The notes: generated from the sequence alone by a model not told the origin. Positions 10,826 to 23,745 are shown, counted from the stretch's first letter. The stretch: 64,000 nucleotides of DNA from Aphelenchoides besseyi (GCA_024699855.1 JAMPIQ010000001.1:6572001-6636000); one strand, 5' to 3'. A program made the numbers and translations.

Positions 10826-12059
10826 ATGCCGTTTCCTTGGCCGTCGGCTTCATGGATCCTTTTCCTTTTTGTTCGCTTCACGAACGCCGACTCGTGTGCT
10901 TCTTCGACATTCGATTTGGTGTAAGTCGATAAGTCGAGAGCCAAAGCTTGTTTCAGAAGCCTGAACGGCAACTGCGAGACAACAATCCTCTTCACTGGGT
11001 CCTACTTTGACCTGAACGTTTCTCATTCGACACCGATCAACTTCGAGACTAACCAGTAGGTCACGGCTTCGTGTGCATGATGTTTGTTTCAGTTTGAAGA
11101 TCAGCGTTGGACACAATTGTACGTTTACGGCGACGGCGAAACATGCGACTGGTCGTTCGAAGATCTTACTCGACGATAGTTGTGAGTTTTCGAAGCCAAA
11201 CATCGTCGTATTCCTCTTCAGCTCTTCCATCTGCGACGGAGATTCCCGTCAAAATTCGTGTTTACCGCGACAGAATCGGTTGTGCATTCGCAAACTTAAA
11301 TTTCTCCAGAACATTTTGCAACCCCAAATTCGAGCTTTTCAACGAAAAATCTCAGCAGTACAAAGCCAAAGTGGTTGTTCAGTACGAGAAACCGGGACTA
11401 CAAATCGAAATTGTGAGCTTTGTGATTGTCTACTTTGCTCATTGCTTCTGTTCAGCCTTATTCCCAACTCTACGAAACATATGTTATGGATCACCAGTTT
11501 TTCGGTTTAAATGGTCTTTGGCTTCCGATTCTGTTAGTTGCGATTGTTGTCGTTTTGCTTTTACTTCTGTCCAGTGTTATTTCTACATTTGGGATTTACA
11601 TCAAACGTCGAAGAGATCGAAATTTACTTCGATCACAGCCGACTGGTCCAGTAAGTTTTAGTTCATCAGAATTAGAGTGATGACCTTAGGTGAAGAATGC
11701 AAAACGTAAAACTCGTCCATCCACTAAAACTGAGAAAGCAACCAAACCGACGGGTTTCGAGAACACGAAACAGTTGAGACAAAAAGATACAAAGGTCTGT
11801 ACTTTCATGTGTGGACGTTTATTATCGATTTCAGATCACTACCCAATCACTTACTAGCTTCGAGAATCAACAACCTATAACCGAGACGTACATAAAACCA
11901 AAAGAAAAGCTAGCGGCCGGCGACAAGCGAGTAACTTTGGCTGAATCGAAGACTAACAACATCGAATCGACAAGCGAACAGGGTCCTGAGCTTCAAGCAA
12001 TTCATCTCAAAACCTTCAACGTTAAAGAGCCCAACACAATTGACTTCAAAACCTATTGA
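10826..12059 (+). CDS. Type I single-pass membrane protein, unknown function
   Basis: Seven short-intron exons give about 330 residues. The start at 10826 gives a signal peptide (MPFPWPSASWILFLFVRFTN) with a following Cys. The ectodomain has NGNCETTILFTGSYFDLNVS, VGHNCTFTATAKHATG with N-glycosylation sequons, and IGCAFANLNFSRTFCNPKF. One long transmembrane helix (LWLPILLVAIVVVLLLLLSS) is followed by a basic stop-transfer (IKRRRDRN). The cytosolic tail is Lys/Thr/Gln-rich. The alternating strands and paired Cys suggest an all-beta ectodomain, but no known domain is recognised. Upstream codons in the same frame stay open, so a longer N-terminus is possible. Confidence 0.72.
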
Positions 12060-13649
12060 CTTTCTTCGATTGAGTAAACGACAAACTTGATATGTAACTT
12101 GTATAACCAAATTGTTATCTTCGTTCGAAATGTCGATATCGATGAAAAAAGTGAAAAAATTTTTAATCAAGACATTAGGCAGTTGATCACGGTGAAGATG
12201 TCGGCCTTCTTCATATGAATCAAAAATTCGTTGCCAAGAGCGAATTGCTCGAAGATCGGCGTACGACAAGAAGCAATACGAGAAGAGGAAAGCAAAGGGT
12301 TAGGAGTACAGGCATTTTGTTAATAATTATATGTTTAATAGGCAAATGCCGATCTTAAGTCTGGAATTCATTTTTTCGAAGCTTCCGAGCTCGAGTTTTA
12401 GTCTAAGCGGTCTCAATCTCTTGTAAGCACCACTCTTTTGAACAGTGTTTTATTGCTTAGATTTAAGACTCGTAGTGAAATCGCACAAGATCAGCTACGT
12501 AACAGCGCAGACTGCTATTTTTACGCACGCAGTCACTCATTTGTTTCCAAGAACTGATGGCAGACTCCAGAAGGACGAATGACTTAAAATTGTTGCGAAG
12601 TGGATGACCGTAACTGCTTAATGGCTAATCATCGAGTCTATTCATCCATCGAAGTCGAGTTTATAAAAAAACTCGAGACTATACGCCCGTGGATTTGCAC
12701 TTTTTGACAAAATTGCGCTTGTGATTGCCGGCTTGTAATCGCCAAGAATCTTTCGATCAAACTTTAAAGAACAACCAAAGGTTATTGCAGCTGAGCATCC
12801 TCCGTAGAGTTGTTGTTTCAAAGGACCTTATTCAAAGCATCTGCTACGCGGTTTACGTGACTGAGCTGTCAGACCTCGGCATTTAAATGCGCATTAAAAT
12901 TCGTTGTGAATAGTTAACTTTGAATGAAAACACTTAAACACGATTATACTTACATTACTTCCACATTCGGTTGGTGTGAAGATTCCTTCTGCAGCAAATG
13001 ATTTCATTCGTCTTTTGATTCTCCGAACTTTCTCGCACGGAAGTTCTGCTCAATTCCGACTACTAATCGCAACATCTTCAGCCAGCAGACGTCCAAGTGC
13101 TCAGTTGTCGTAAATGAGATGGTAATCAAGAAAAACGCTCGTGCTGAGAAAGGACCATTGAACCAACCATTCGCTAGTAGTTTGTTGAGTAGTTTTTCGA
13201 ATTCACTTTTCACGACCATCCGGCGAATTCATGACCTCCGAAAGCTCAATAGCCACTAATTAACCATAATCGCAACATCTGGACCGTTAAATTCGGTTCA
13301 TCAAATGAAGTTTTCATTGGTAATGACGATCCTTGGCGTGTTCGTTTTTTTCGTCGCACGAATGTTGCGATTTTACGGCCATTTAAGTTCTTGTTGTCGA
13401 CATGACAGTACACTGACAACCGTAGATGTGTCAGCGGTGTGAAAGCTTAGAATCGAGTTCTCGACGTAGCAAACAACCGTTCAAACATTTAGAAAGATTT
13501 TTACAAACTCCGTCGTTTACCGTATACTCCGAGAACTAAATTGGTATCTTTGAGTGAGCGCGTGTATTCCCATTATCGCATTCCCTTGTATTATTGAGGG
13601 CTTCTATTCGACGCTCTGATTTACAGCAACTTATCGTTTCAGAATAGAA
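12060..13649. other. Long intergenic region, no gene seen
   Basis: About 1.6 kb with only short unsupported open frames on either strand and no tRNA or repeat recognised. It probably holds the upstream control region of the first Srt receptor gene. Confidence 0.5.
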
Positions 13650-14874
13650 ATGGGTTTGTATTTCTACTTCTTCCACCCAGATGAGTATAATCGTATGTAC
13701 AACTGTTCGTTCTATTCGGTTGAAGATCTTCCGATAGAACGTCGTCGACATGTGATTTACGCGATCATCGTGTTGGCATTGTTTGTTATTTATGAGGTAA
13801 AACAACTGAAAAGTACATGGCCAAAAGTTAACTTCAGATCTTATACTTACCGTGCATCTACGCGATGTTCAACAAACACGTGCGTCAATCGTTTTGCTAC
13901 AAACTGATGATTGAAATGGCGTTATATGACATGATCACGTTACCTTTGACTGCACTACTCCCGGGCATATTCTCTTTCAATGGTTGGATGTTTTGTTCGC
14001 ATCCAACGATCACATACATGGGCGGAACAATCATCTTCCGTAACTTTGAGTCAATCAAGCATCTGTTGAATTATGTTTTTAGCCATGTGGATAGGTTACA
14101 GTTTATGCTCGTTGATCTTGTCGATTAATCGTTGTTTGTCGATGAGTCGCTACAAAGTGATATTCGAAGGTCCGACCCGTGAAATGTTTTGGGTTCTGTT
14201 GCCACCATTTGTTACGTTTGTTGTTCTGATGTTCGGGCAATCGATTACGTATAACAGTATGCTGGGAGCTTGGTTCTTCAATCCACATCTCGGATATTAC
14301 GAGGACTTAAATGGATCGGTATGTTTAAAGGATAATCAAATCACGGTTATCATTTTTTAGTATCCTTCGGACATTCAATTTTACAATAACATAACATTCT
14401 GTGTTGTATTGCCGGTAGTTTACGTGCTTTTCTTTCTGAACAACTACGCACTTTCTCGCAAACGTGTTAGTGGTATGTCCGGAAAAGAATATCGAGTGAG
14501 TTGTTGTTGGAAGAATAATCTAATAAACAATCTTCTAAAGCTTTTCATCCAAACCCTGATTATCAACTTTACGATTGCGGGAGCTGCAGCTGGTTACATG
14601 CTCATGCAATATTTGTCTCTTCCCGAGTACTTCATTGCGTTCTCTCATGTCGGTTGGATTATCGTCGAAGGTTGTGATCGAGTCTTGTAATCAGTTGACC
14701 TTCAAAATTGCAGGTGCTCCTCCGGTTATCTACTTGACTATGAACGAAACAATTCGAAAGATCGTTTTCGGTCGCAAACGCACTCACACTCAACAACGCA
14801 GCTCCAGTGTTCAAAACATCAACTCTTCGACGGTACCACATAGCAAAATCAACGACTCATCGGTTGTGCACTGA
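13650..14874 (+). CDS. Srt-class chemoreceptor (7TM GPCR), copy 1
   Basis: Six exons encode about 330 residues with seven hydrophobic segments. Class marks are the N-terminal PDEYNRMYNCSFYSVEDLP, the ILYLPCIYAMF helix, SFCYKLMIEMALYDMITLPL, the FCSHPTITYMGG loop, SLCSLILSINRCLSMS (the class counterpart of the helix-3 arginine region), GAWFFNPHLGYYED, and the tail MNETIRKIVF. These are hallmarks of the nematode Srt family, G-protein-coupled receptors of chemosensory neurons. An intron interrupts the first helix after VIYE (13797-13837), and the last intron splits VEG before APPV. The next gene downstream is a tandem paralogue. Confidence 0.92.
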
Positions 14875-16467
14875 GAGTTTGAACGACTTTTGAGCTCTTT
14901 ATTCAAACAGATTCTAATCGCTTAAACGAAACCAACAATCCGATTTTCAGTTTTTTCAAACGATTTTATTTCTTCGTATGACAATTTCTGCAATAAATCT
15001 TTCGGTTTTGAATATCAGATTTAACAATAAACTTAACTTTGATATCGAAAACTACAATTGAAATGAAAGCGAGACTCACCAACTTCTTTCTCTCAACTGC
15101 AAATTATCTTCGGGAACTTAAACTTCTCGAGAAGCTGGGTGGTCCAAGAGCATGATAAGCGATCTTTAAATGGTAGTTTGTAGATATACTTTATCGTGCT
15201 AATTAGCAAAGCATATCCAAAGGCATGTTTATGACCACGAAAGAAATGATCTTCATGGCTATGGCTATGCAGTATATGAAGTGTCTGGATATTAAGACCG
15301 CCTTTGTTTGCTTGTGTTTCTCTTTAAATTGCACTCGGTCGATCATCCAGAGAATTGAAAAAGAACTTGCGTTTTGGTCAACGTTCAAACAACATTTCGT
15401 ATCGTCGGGTTTACACAAACAAGTGTGAGTTGTTCGTGTTTTGATATCAAGTATTTTGTTGTGATTAAGATGATCTTCGAAACTCTTTCAAGACCTCTAG
15501 AAACAAACCAATGTTCTTGGTACGGAAAATTAGTTTCCAATTTCGTTGACATGTATCGTTTCTGTTCGTTAAGTTAATCGTTGAGTTTAATTGAGATCGA
15601 TAACCAAAAATTAAACTCGACATTTAAACACAGTAACCCAACAGCACGCCATCAACTTTACTTTCAACTTCTTTTGGCGCTCAATTAGAAGTCATCTAAG
15701 ATCCTCAAAGGACATCCCGTTGTGTTCTAAATCGGGTATTTTGAGACCGACTAGGTGGTTCAACTTGCAAACGACGGCGTCGAAACGAACAGTCGACTTT
15801 GCACTTAAATTGCACTAATAAGTTTTAATCTCCACGCAATGATGCTAATGACATGTGTGCTAATTTCCGTTGAACTCGAATTCAAATCTCGACCTCCAGC
15901 AAGGAGCCGTTCAATAACCAAATTGGCCTATGATCGTTTCGAAATGTCAGAAGCTGGACATTTTTCTGGTTCATGAGTTTTTTCAACTGGTCAACGGTCA
16001 GGTTCTTGGCGCGTAAACCGAACGGAAAAGGGCGTTTTGGTTTTTGTTCTTCAATCGTATACCATCGCATGTCCTCCAATTATCCTCACGCATTTCGTTG
16101 AAATCTGCGATCGTGTTGAAGTCTTAAACCAAATACAAAATTGTAATTGATGTTAACTGGAGATTAAGCAAGAAAATGGGCGTTTCTTTGGGTTTCAAAT
16201 TTCCGACTGAACTTTAAGTTGACGATATAAAAGCTACTTCTTCGTGCACATGTGCTGATTGATTCAATATTCGACAGTGTTTTGACTGAAGTGTTAGACT
16301 TGAAGTTGGCTCTTTCCAACGGCGACCATGTGCAACCATTCAGTTGGCATAGTAATTCGAAGTTATCATGCAACATATTAACCTTTTGATTGGTACACTG
16401 TTAGTATTTCCGTTTTCCGTGTCCTTTTAACTTGCGATCATTACGTAGAATATCTTGCAGTTTAGCA
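14875..16467. other. Spacer between tandem Srt genes
   Basis: No gene is supported. Two weak minus-strand frames occur: 15882-16079 (reads VDQLKKLMNQKNVQLLTFRN) and 16164-16376. They match no family I know. AATAAA-like signals near 14992 fit the 3' end of the first receptor gene. Confidence 0.4.
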
Positions 16468-17783
16468 ATGGGCTTGTACTTGTTCTTCTTCCAACCCGAT
16501 GAGTACAATCTCCGATATAACTGTTCGTTCTACAATGTTGCTGATTTGCCGTTGGAGCGTCGACAACACCCAATTTTCTCGATTATCGTCTTATCATTGG
16601 GTGTAATTTACGAACTCATCTACGTGCCGTGTTTGTATGCGATGTTCAAGAAGAAACTTCGTCAAAACTTTTGCTACAAACTGATGATAGAAATGAGTCT
16701 CTACGACATGTTCACTCTTCCATTAACCGCATTCTTTCCGGCACTGTTTTCGTACAAAGGTTGGATGTTTTGTTCTCATCCAACAGTTTCGTATATCGGC
16801 GGAACGATTATTTTTCGTAAGTATAAACTTTATACCATCAATTTATATGAAGCTTTCAGCTTTATGGATTGGCTACAGTTTATGTTCGTTGATTCTCTCT
16901 ATCAATCGTTGTCTTGCGTTAAGTTCATACAAATGGATCTTTCACGGTCGTGTTCGTCAATGCATTTGGTTGGGGATTCCGCCGACAACGACCGTTCTGG
17001 TGGCCATTTTTGGTCAATCCATCACCTACAACAGTGTTCTGGGCGCTTGGTTCTTCAATCCACATCTCGGATATTACGAAGACACCGACGGAATGGTAAG
17101 CAATGAGTGGGTAACAGAAATACCTTCGACATTCAAAAAATATTGACGTAAAATTGGGTAACAAAGCCGCGTGATATTGTTACGAGCATTGCACGTAAAT
17201 GCGAAAATGTGGGTGGTAATTGTTCGAAATAGAGCGCATGATACACGTATTTGTTGTAATCACAAGTGCACTTATAACTCTAATGACATCAACGTACGTA
17301 TCCGATTTCAGTATCCGTCCACGTTGCAGTTCTACAACAACATTGCGTTCTGTATGATTCTTCCGATCGTTTACATTCTGTTTTTCATTAACAACTACGC
17401 ACTTTCCAAGCAAAGAATGGGCGGAATAAGCGCAAAAGAATATCGAGTAAGTGGCTATGATGGAAGTCTTAGTTCCGTTAAACTTCTAGCTCTTCATTCA
17501 AACTCTTGTAATCAACTTCACAATCGCTGCTGCGGCTGGTGGTTATATGGGAATGCAGTATATGAACTTGCCGGAATGTTTCATTGCATTCTCACATGTC
17601 GCTTGGATCATTGTCGAAGGTGCACCGCCGGTCACGTGCTTGCTGATGAACGAAACGATTCGCAAAATTGTCTTCTATCGCAAACAACACAAAATTACTC
17701 AGTTGGGTTCGGCAATCAACGCACCAACTTCGAGCGTTGGAATCGCACCAACAATCACTGTGATGCCGAGAAAAAACAACTAA
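16468..17783 (+). CDS. Srt-class chemoreceptor (7TM GPCR), copy 2
   Basis: Close paralogue of the gene at 13650, same order of motifs: PDEYNLRYNCSFYNVADLP, ELIYVPCLYAMF, NFCYKLMIEMSLYDMFTLPL, FCSHPTVSYIGG, SLCSLILSINRCLALS, GAWFFNPHLGYYED, MNETIRKIVF. It has four exons. It lacks the intron in helix 1 and the one in VEG that copy 1 has, and its third intron (about 17096-17311) is longer. The ATG at 16468 follows TTGCAGTTTAGCA, which could be a trans-splice acceptor. An upstream in-frame ATG at 16432 is less likely because copy 1 starts with the same MGLY residues. Confidence 0.92.
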
Positions 17784-17858
17784 GCTCTTGAATTGTCTTT
17801 TCATTGACTTGTCAAAACTCGTTAATAAATCAACTGTTTACTTTAATTCAAGCTTTTA

Positions 17859-18032
17859 AAACGAAACGATTTATCGTAGTTACATTTCGCTTGACATTTG
17901 TAGCATGTGAAGACCCGTCTTGCAGCATCTGACACAGTAGGTGTTCGGCGGGCATTTGCATCGTACCACATTGGGAGCTCAAAGCAAACATGAAAGCATG
18001 AATATGAAGCGAACTTACCAAGAGCCACGAAC
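17859..18032 (-). CDS. Possible small Cys-rich peptide
   Basis: A minus-strand ATG (MFVAL) is followed by a GTAAGT...TTTGAG intron and an exon with a dense cysteine pattern (RCKCPPNTYCVRCCKTG), ending in TAA near 17883. Upstream in the same frame RCIDCPCDLICADRFG also shows paired Cys, but no start precedes it. The pattern suggests a disulfide-rich peptide; the acceptor is poor and the start uncertain. Confidence 0.3.
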
Positions 18033-18574
18033 ATCCCAAAACGATCGGCGCAAATCAAATCACACGGACAGTCGATGCAGCGTTTTCATACAACATTATT
18101 CTTCCTTTGGTTTCGAGATTCAAGGCGAGGATCCAGGACAAACTGACAGTCAAGGCGTTCATATTCAAAAATGAAATTCAATGATCTGAAGCTTTCAACG
18201 AAAATTATGCGATTAATTTGTTTGTTTTATAGTGTCTGTTTCAGGTGAATCATTTGTGATTATTCGGTGACGTTTGCTGGGTGGATTACTGATAAGAGTT
18301 TTGAACAAATAAGAAATCAAAATGAACTTCTGTTCTTGTTTTCTACAATAAAATAAGTCACATGTTGGTAGAAACCCTCTCAGTCGTTTCATTGTGTCCA
18401 ATCTGGGAGCCATCAGATGGCTGATGTTGAACAACAAAAGTCGTATGGTTGACTGGCGGTTAATGAGCAATCACAGTAAAAGATGAAAATCAACTCACAA
18501 AACGATTCCAACTAGTTGGCTTTGTGTATTAAGGTAACTGCCCTCTTGTTTATCAAATTCATGGGACTACTTAA
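18033..18574. other. Intergenic, nothing seen
   Basis: No supported gene, RNA or repeat. Confidence 0.45.
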
Positions 18575-19975
18575 ATGGAACCAAAGAAACCCCAGCTGAA
18601 TGATGCCGTTGGTGCGCTGCTGATAAGGTACGCAGCTGAGGCCTACAATGTGGACTACAGAGTTAATCTAAATTTCAATTCTCCTCAACGATTCAGAATA
18701 TTTCGCACGTTTTTGATTTCTCGTCGTTTTCCGAGCATTTTGTTGCGATCAGTCGATGATAAGGCCTATAAACCCAAACACTACAAGGATCCTTGTCTGA
18801 AGTTTATTATCAAATCAGTAGCCTTCTATAGTAGCCGGTACTTTGGTCATGACATTCATCTCCAAGAAATACCGATTTCAATGGCTCGAATTCTCGTTGC
18901 TTTGTCGGATGTTCAACGACTTCAACTCGAATTCTTAACTACACGAACGTCTCGTCAAGTGGTTGGCGAATGGCAACGACTTTGTTTGGCCTTAAAAGGT
19001 GATTTCAGTTTTGTGTTCTTTTTTCTTCTATACATTTAGATCATCGAACCTTGAAGGCAATTGAAGTGAACGTCTTCGACTCCAATACGCTTTCCTTTCA
19101 AATTCTTATGGATAATGTTTCTGAGAAGATTGTCTGCGTTTATGCGTATAAAAAGCCTATTGCTTATCATTTGGAACAATCTTCAAAGCAATTGGAGAAA
19201 TTCGTTTTTAATAATCGCAATTGGAGGACTGTTCAAACGCCCGGTATTTTAAGATGTTTTACATGCAGTTAAAACTTCTGACTTTAGATCTTGTGTGTTT
19301 GTTGGCTGTTCATGCACGGAAACTCGTACTGGAGGATCTGAATTTTCTGATATTCACTTTGCCAGATGTCCGACCGTGAGTGCGCTGTCTAGTGGAGTTT
19401 TTTAGTTCTTGCTTGCAGTTTAAAACGAAATGAATTTGTTCGAGTGCTAAAGATTAAAAACGATATGGTTGAGAACTTCGTCAGATTTTTTCATAATTCC
19501 GAATTCATCTCCAAGTTCGACAGTTTAATGAGAACGATTCGGGGGATAAACGACCATCTGACAATGACATTCAAGTTGTCCGAAAAGATTCATGTTGTAC
19601 TGGTACGTTCAAATTTGTGGATCTGATGATTTCAGCTTTTAAGATTGAGCAATTTTGGGTTGAACTAAGCGAGATGATGAGCAACGCTCGGAAGATGATT
19701 AATTTCGCCGCATTAGCTAATATGCCGATTCAGAAGCTAACAATAACTGTTCTAATTGACGTGAGTTTGCGACTCAATTTAAGTATTAGTGCTCTTGTCT
19801 TCAGGATGTGGACTTTCAGTTGGAAGAAAAGGAGCTGTTCGATTACTTCGCTTACGAGTTGGGTGGAAAAAAGATAAAGAAATTTATTGATGATTTGTAC
19901 GATCCTATTTCGGTAGCTTTCGAATTCACAGAAGAGAGTACCAAACTGTTGGTGTTCCCATGTTTGTCATCTTGA
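18575..19975 (+). CDS. Unrecognised multi-exon protein
   Basis: Six exons encode about 400 residues. The first (18575-19000) begins MEPKKPQLNDAVGALLIRYA and is rich in Arg/Phe/Ser. Later exons read LKAIEVNVFDSNTLSFQIL, KLVLEDLNFLIFTLPDV, VRFFHNSEFISKF and LEEKELFDYFAYELGGKKIK. There is no signal peptide or membrane helix. Alternating short strands and helices, each exon near 130-200 nt, resemble the repeat half of nematode F-box/FTH or leucine-rich-like proteins, but no F-box is visible. The fourth junction needs an acceptor at TTTTAAG rather than TTTCAG to stay in frame, so that exon edge is uncertain. Confidence 0.65.
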
Positions 19976-20064
19976 ATAGAGTCCAGCTAACTTAACAATG
20001 TTTATTAAGAAAACAATATAAACTTTTGAAAAACTTGAACACAACAAAAAGATAACAATAACTG

Positions 20065-21523
20065 TCAACTATCAACTGCACAAGCATCCAAGTCTTGTTC
20101 GTCTTTCTTCGAAATCGGTTCATTTGCTTCATTGTCAGCAACGACAAAGTCCTGCTTCCATGCAAACTCAAAAGTGAATCCCGCATTGTTCAAATCACAT
20201 GAACGTTCACACGTGTAAATGAAAACCGTGGCCCAATCGACACTCGCCCCCGGAGCGTCAACTTCCATTAACGTCAACAGGTGCGGCATCAGTTGAAGTT
20301 CAAAAACACGCTTTGATCCACAACGCTCACAATTCGGGACCATGAGCTTTGGGTTCGTTAGATTGTCGTGAAGACTCGGTACTGGAGAGTAGTCGGTTGC
20401 TGACAACGGCTGAGCACCAAGAGCATAGCGAATCAGTTGAGATGGACGGCGCTGATTCAAGCAACAAAATCGTTTGTACGCGTGATCGACTCGTTCGTCC
20501 AACGACTCCAACAAATCAGCGTCTTTTATGTCTTCGTTTTGCTGAAACCCATTTAAAAATAAACTCCAAATGCTCACTCACGTTTTTGATCTGCATTTCC
20601 GCAACCAACTTCTTTAGTTCTTCGTGTTGTTTCTGTTCAAAATCCTTGGATTCATTAGCTTCTTCGTCTTCAATTTCATCGTCACTCTCAAACTCCTCAT
20701 TTGCAAGCACATTCGACCCATAGTCAACGGCCGTTTTGATCCCATATTCGCGGAAGAGAAACGAATTTTCCGGTGGAACCGTCGACAGCTCAGAAACAGC
20801 GAACATCTTTGGATCGTCAGTCTGCAGCTCTTCGGCTCTTTCCTCCACCGTTTTTCCACATTTCTGCCGATGACCACTGGTCCAATCAATGATCTGATGG
20901 TCACGTGAGCAATACCACGTCTGAAGAACCCCGAATACAAAACTCGAAAGCCCACGAACCTGAGAACATTTGGCGCATTTGCTCGTCGCTTTCAGTCCAC
21001 AGGTGTTGCAGAGATGAGCAAATTTCTCGGGATCGTGGAACGGATCCTCGATCTCTCCGTCCAAATTCGGATCCAATGGTTTGTCGAAACCAAAAAACGA
21101 ATTTTTGCGCGGCAATTGTGATCTCAAAACCTTCAGATTCGCCGACTTGTTCGGCTGAAAACATTCGATAAGAAAACACAACAAACTCGAGGGTTTCACC
21201 TGCGAACACTCGCCGTTTCGACAAACGAAGACGTACAGGTACCGATGGAAAGCGGATTCCGGGAATTTCTGATTTGGCGCGTAGATTTGCACAACAAACG
21301 CCATCGGCTTTCCACAGACCTAAATGACATGAAGCAAATTGACAACAAAAGAAAAAAAACTCACTTCACACTTCGCATCAGCGGCCGTCGGAACTCGAAT
21401 CGGATCTAGCCATTGGGGTTTACCTCCGATTTTACCGTTGGGGAGATAAATTCGCCGCAGTTGATACAATTCGGAAGCCTCGAGAACGTTCGAAAGCACC
21501 AAGTGCACTTCATCGGCAGACAT
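20065..21523 (-). CDS. pdcd-2: Programmed cell death protein 2 (PDCD2), MYND zinc finger
   Basis: PDCD2 is a conserved chaperone-like protein for ribosomal protein uS5 needed for 40S subunit assembly. Five exons encode about 390 residues. The N-terminal half has GGKPQWLDPIRVP, CGKPMAFVVQIYAP and the Cys-rich strand pattern of the family. A MYND finger follows: LCNTCGLKATSKCAKCSQ, an intron, then TWYCSRDHQIIDWTSGHRQK with Cys. After an acidic linker (EDEEANES) the C-terminal domain carries PNCERCGSKRVFELQLMPHL and VFIYTCERSC, the second Cys pairs of PDCD2. Length and order match the family. It starts at 21523 (MSADEVHLVLSNVL). Confidence 0.93.
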
Positions 21524-21735
21524 TGAATGTTCGAGTTCAGAAATCGAATGTCTATCTCCTATTTCCGATGATCTTTAGTTGCAGCAGAAGCCAGAAAGCT
21601 CTCGTCGAGAAGGAGAGTTGACCGCCGTTAGACGTGCCGATTGTTGTTTGGTTTTAGTTTATTGAAAGCAATTCAATACAACAAATACAATGAACAACTT
21701 GAAGTTAGAAACAAAATTTATTTGGTTTTAGTGAA

Positions 21736-22368
21736 TCAATGTTCTTGTCCGGGTTCTTGGACTGAGCGAGATCTTTCGCGAATCAACGGTTCTTCGTCTC
21801 CAAAATCGCCCTGAAGGTGAACGGTTATGGCAACTGAACGAAGAAGCAAACTTACAGGAATCGTTTTTAAAGGAAAATTCATTTCGGCGTCCATTTCGCT
21901 TCTTTTTCGTCGAACGCCCAACGATGGAATGCCCAATGAGGTCAAGTCCTGACCAAGTCCTTTGTTGTCGGCCTTGAATCCTATGCCACCTGAAGAGTTA
22001 TACGACAGTTAAATAGTGTTAGTATTTTGAATTACCATCAATGGACGGCAAGTGACCGGGAGCTTGATTGATGTGCAACGTCTTGACAGGGCCAAAACCA
22101 AGAACCTAAAAACCCTATGTTTAGGTCTCCAAATGTGTCAAGTGAATCCAGGTGAACAAACAACGTACGTGAAGTCGATCGGAAGCGGCGTTCACATCCA
22201 AATTCCCGTCTCCCGGATTTCGCGTGACGTCAATTTGACCGAACGGCATCGGAATGAACAACTGATCTGAAAATACGAATGTTGAACAAATTGGATTCAA
22301 CTTCTGAGCTTACGAGTACTCGAAATCAGACAGCCAAAGAGCAAAGAAGCAACAAGAACGTTGTTCAT
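21736..22368 (-). CDS. Small secreted protein with a basic cleavage site
   Basis: Five short exons give about 130 residues. The start at 22368 gives a signal peptide (MNNVLVASLLFGCLISSTHQ). The mature part reads LFIPMPFGQIDVTRNPGDG, VLGFGPVKTLHINQAPGHL, GIGFKADNKGLGQDL and SLGVRRKRSEMD, and the tail is acidic and Arg-rich. There are no cysteines after the signal. RRKR is a good furin-type site, so it may be processed. Glycine-flanked short segments recall secreted peptide precursors, but no amidation repeat is seen. Function unknown. Confidence 0.68.
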
Positions 22369-22976
22369 CTTGATTGGACGAATCGAAGAATCTGCAAATA
22401 TGTTGACGATTAATTGGAGTACTCATCGAAAAGATTATCGCGAAAGTCGACTGATTAATAAAAATGAGTAGAATCTTTAAAGACAACAGTGTATAAGTAG
22501 AGATCATCAAGGTCTTATCTCATCCCCAAGGACATTGCGTTTATTCGCGCCGTTTGATCTCATGGTGAAAGCGGTTTAGCTCGCGGTTTTGTGGACGTAA
22601 GTTTTAGACTGATGAGAGTGATCAATTGCGCCCAATAAGATATTGCGACCGATTGCTCCGAGTTGATTGATTAGATAAACAAATTACTTTTGATGAGTGG
22701 TCTCTTAAATTTGAATGTTGTCCATCGAATTCGAAGACCCGACAACCCAAATGAAAAAAAGCGTATTCGCACCGGCAGTATGTTGTTCGATCAATAAGCA
22801 TGGCAAGCAAACTGTCAAGAAAATCGATAGACAGAAGCAACAACAGCCTTAAATGGCAGACACTCAAACAAAGAAGTTCGTCGGACTTTGTAATCCGAAG
22901 GTTTTCGATCAAAAGATGACTGTTTTACTGTTGTTCCAAATGTTTGTTTTTCTCGGATTTCAGGTTCTGGACCACA
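22369..22976. other. Intergenic region between divergent genes
   Basis: No gene or RNA seen. TTTCAGGTTCTGGACCACA just before the next ATG looks like a splice or trans-splice acceptor. Confidence 0.45.
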
Positions 22977-23714
22977 ATGGCTAATAGACTAATTAACGCC
23001 TTGCAAGCAGAAGAACCTTTGGATTTGAATGGGTTTTTGAATGATCCAGTATACCCACCAATCGGTAGATTTACAAGTTTAATTCGACCCTTGATTCTGT
23101 GTTTACAGATGAGCCTAATGATTTGGTTGGCCAAGAAATCACTGGTTGGGTCGTCAAAAAGTATCCGGTTTGTTCTCCGATCGTCAACATGATCGCCGAC
23201 AAAAACGGCAATTGCTTTCTACTTCTTCGCACTTTCACTTGCGCTAACCACGCCGCCGTATTACAAGGCGAATTTGAGCTCAGCTCTCGACTCAGATTCC
23301 GTTGTCCCGAACGTCAGACCAACGGCGCTCGATTGATCAATGAAATCACAAGCTATTGTCCGTTCGCATTTGTAAGTACGATTTCAAAGCCTTTAAGTCG
23401 CACAGTGATTATTTTAGGACCGATATGCTCGAGTTATACGTGGGATTGGCGAAGACGAGGACAAAATTTACGTGGATCAAATTGGCATTTACATTCAATA
23501 TCCCTTGTTGGACAAATGGTCCCCTCCGGGTACTCAATTCATTTGCAGTCTCGACTTTCACATCAACTGGACTCTGAAGGGGCCAAAATGTGAATTCTTT
23601 TTCAGCAACTTTATCCAATGGACACCTGAAGATTTAAAGTTCATTGGCTGCGTACGTCTCGTAGAAACCAAAAGACTTCGATTGTTAAGTTTAGAAGTGG
23701 CCTATCGTCAATGA
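22977..23714 (+). CDS. Unrecognised protein, first of a close pair
   Basis: Three exons encode about 217 residues. It starts MANRLINALQAEEPLDLNGF; after the first intron it reads DLVGQEITGWVVKKYPVC, VNMIADKNGNCFLLLRTF and RYARVIRGIGEDEDKIYVDQ, ending near KRLRLLSLEVAYRQ. There is no signal peptide or membrane helix. Eight cysteines are scattered. The GxEITGWVVKKYP and IYVDQIGIYIQYPL strands suggest a beta-rich fold. No family recognised. The next gene starts about 31 nt after the stop in the same direction, as in operons. Confidence 0.6.
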
Positions 23715-23745
23715 TGGAGGTATAGAAACGTTTCGGAAACTTTCT

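Noticed and set aside
20899..21224. Minus-strand frame across the MYND region of PDCD2
   Set aside because: Wrong frame; PDCD2 exons explain the sequence.
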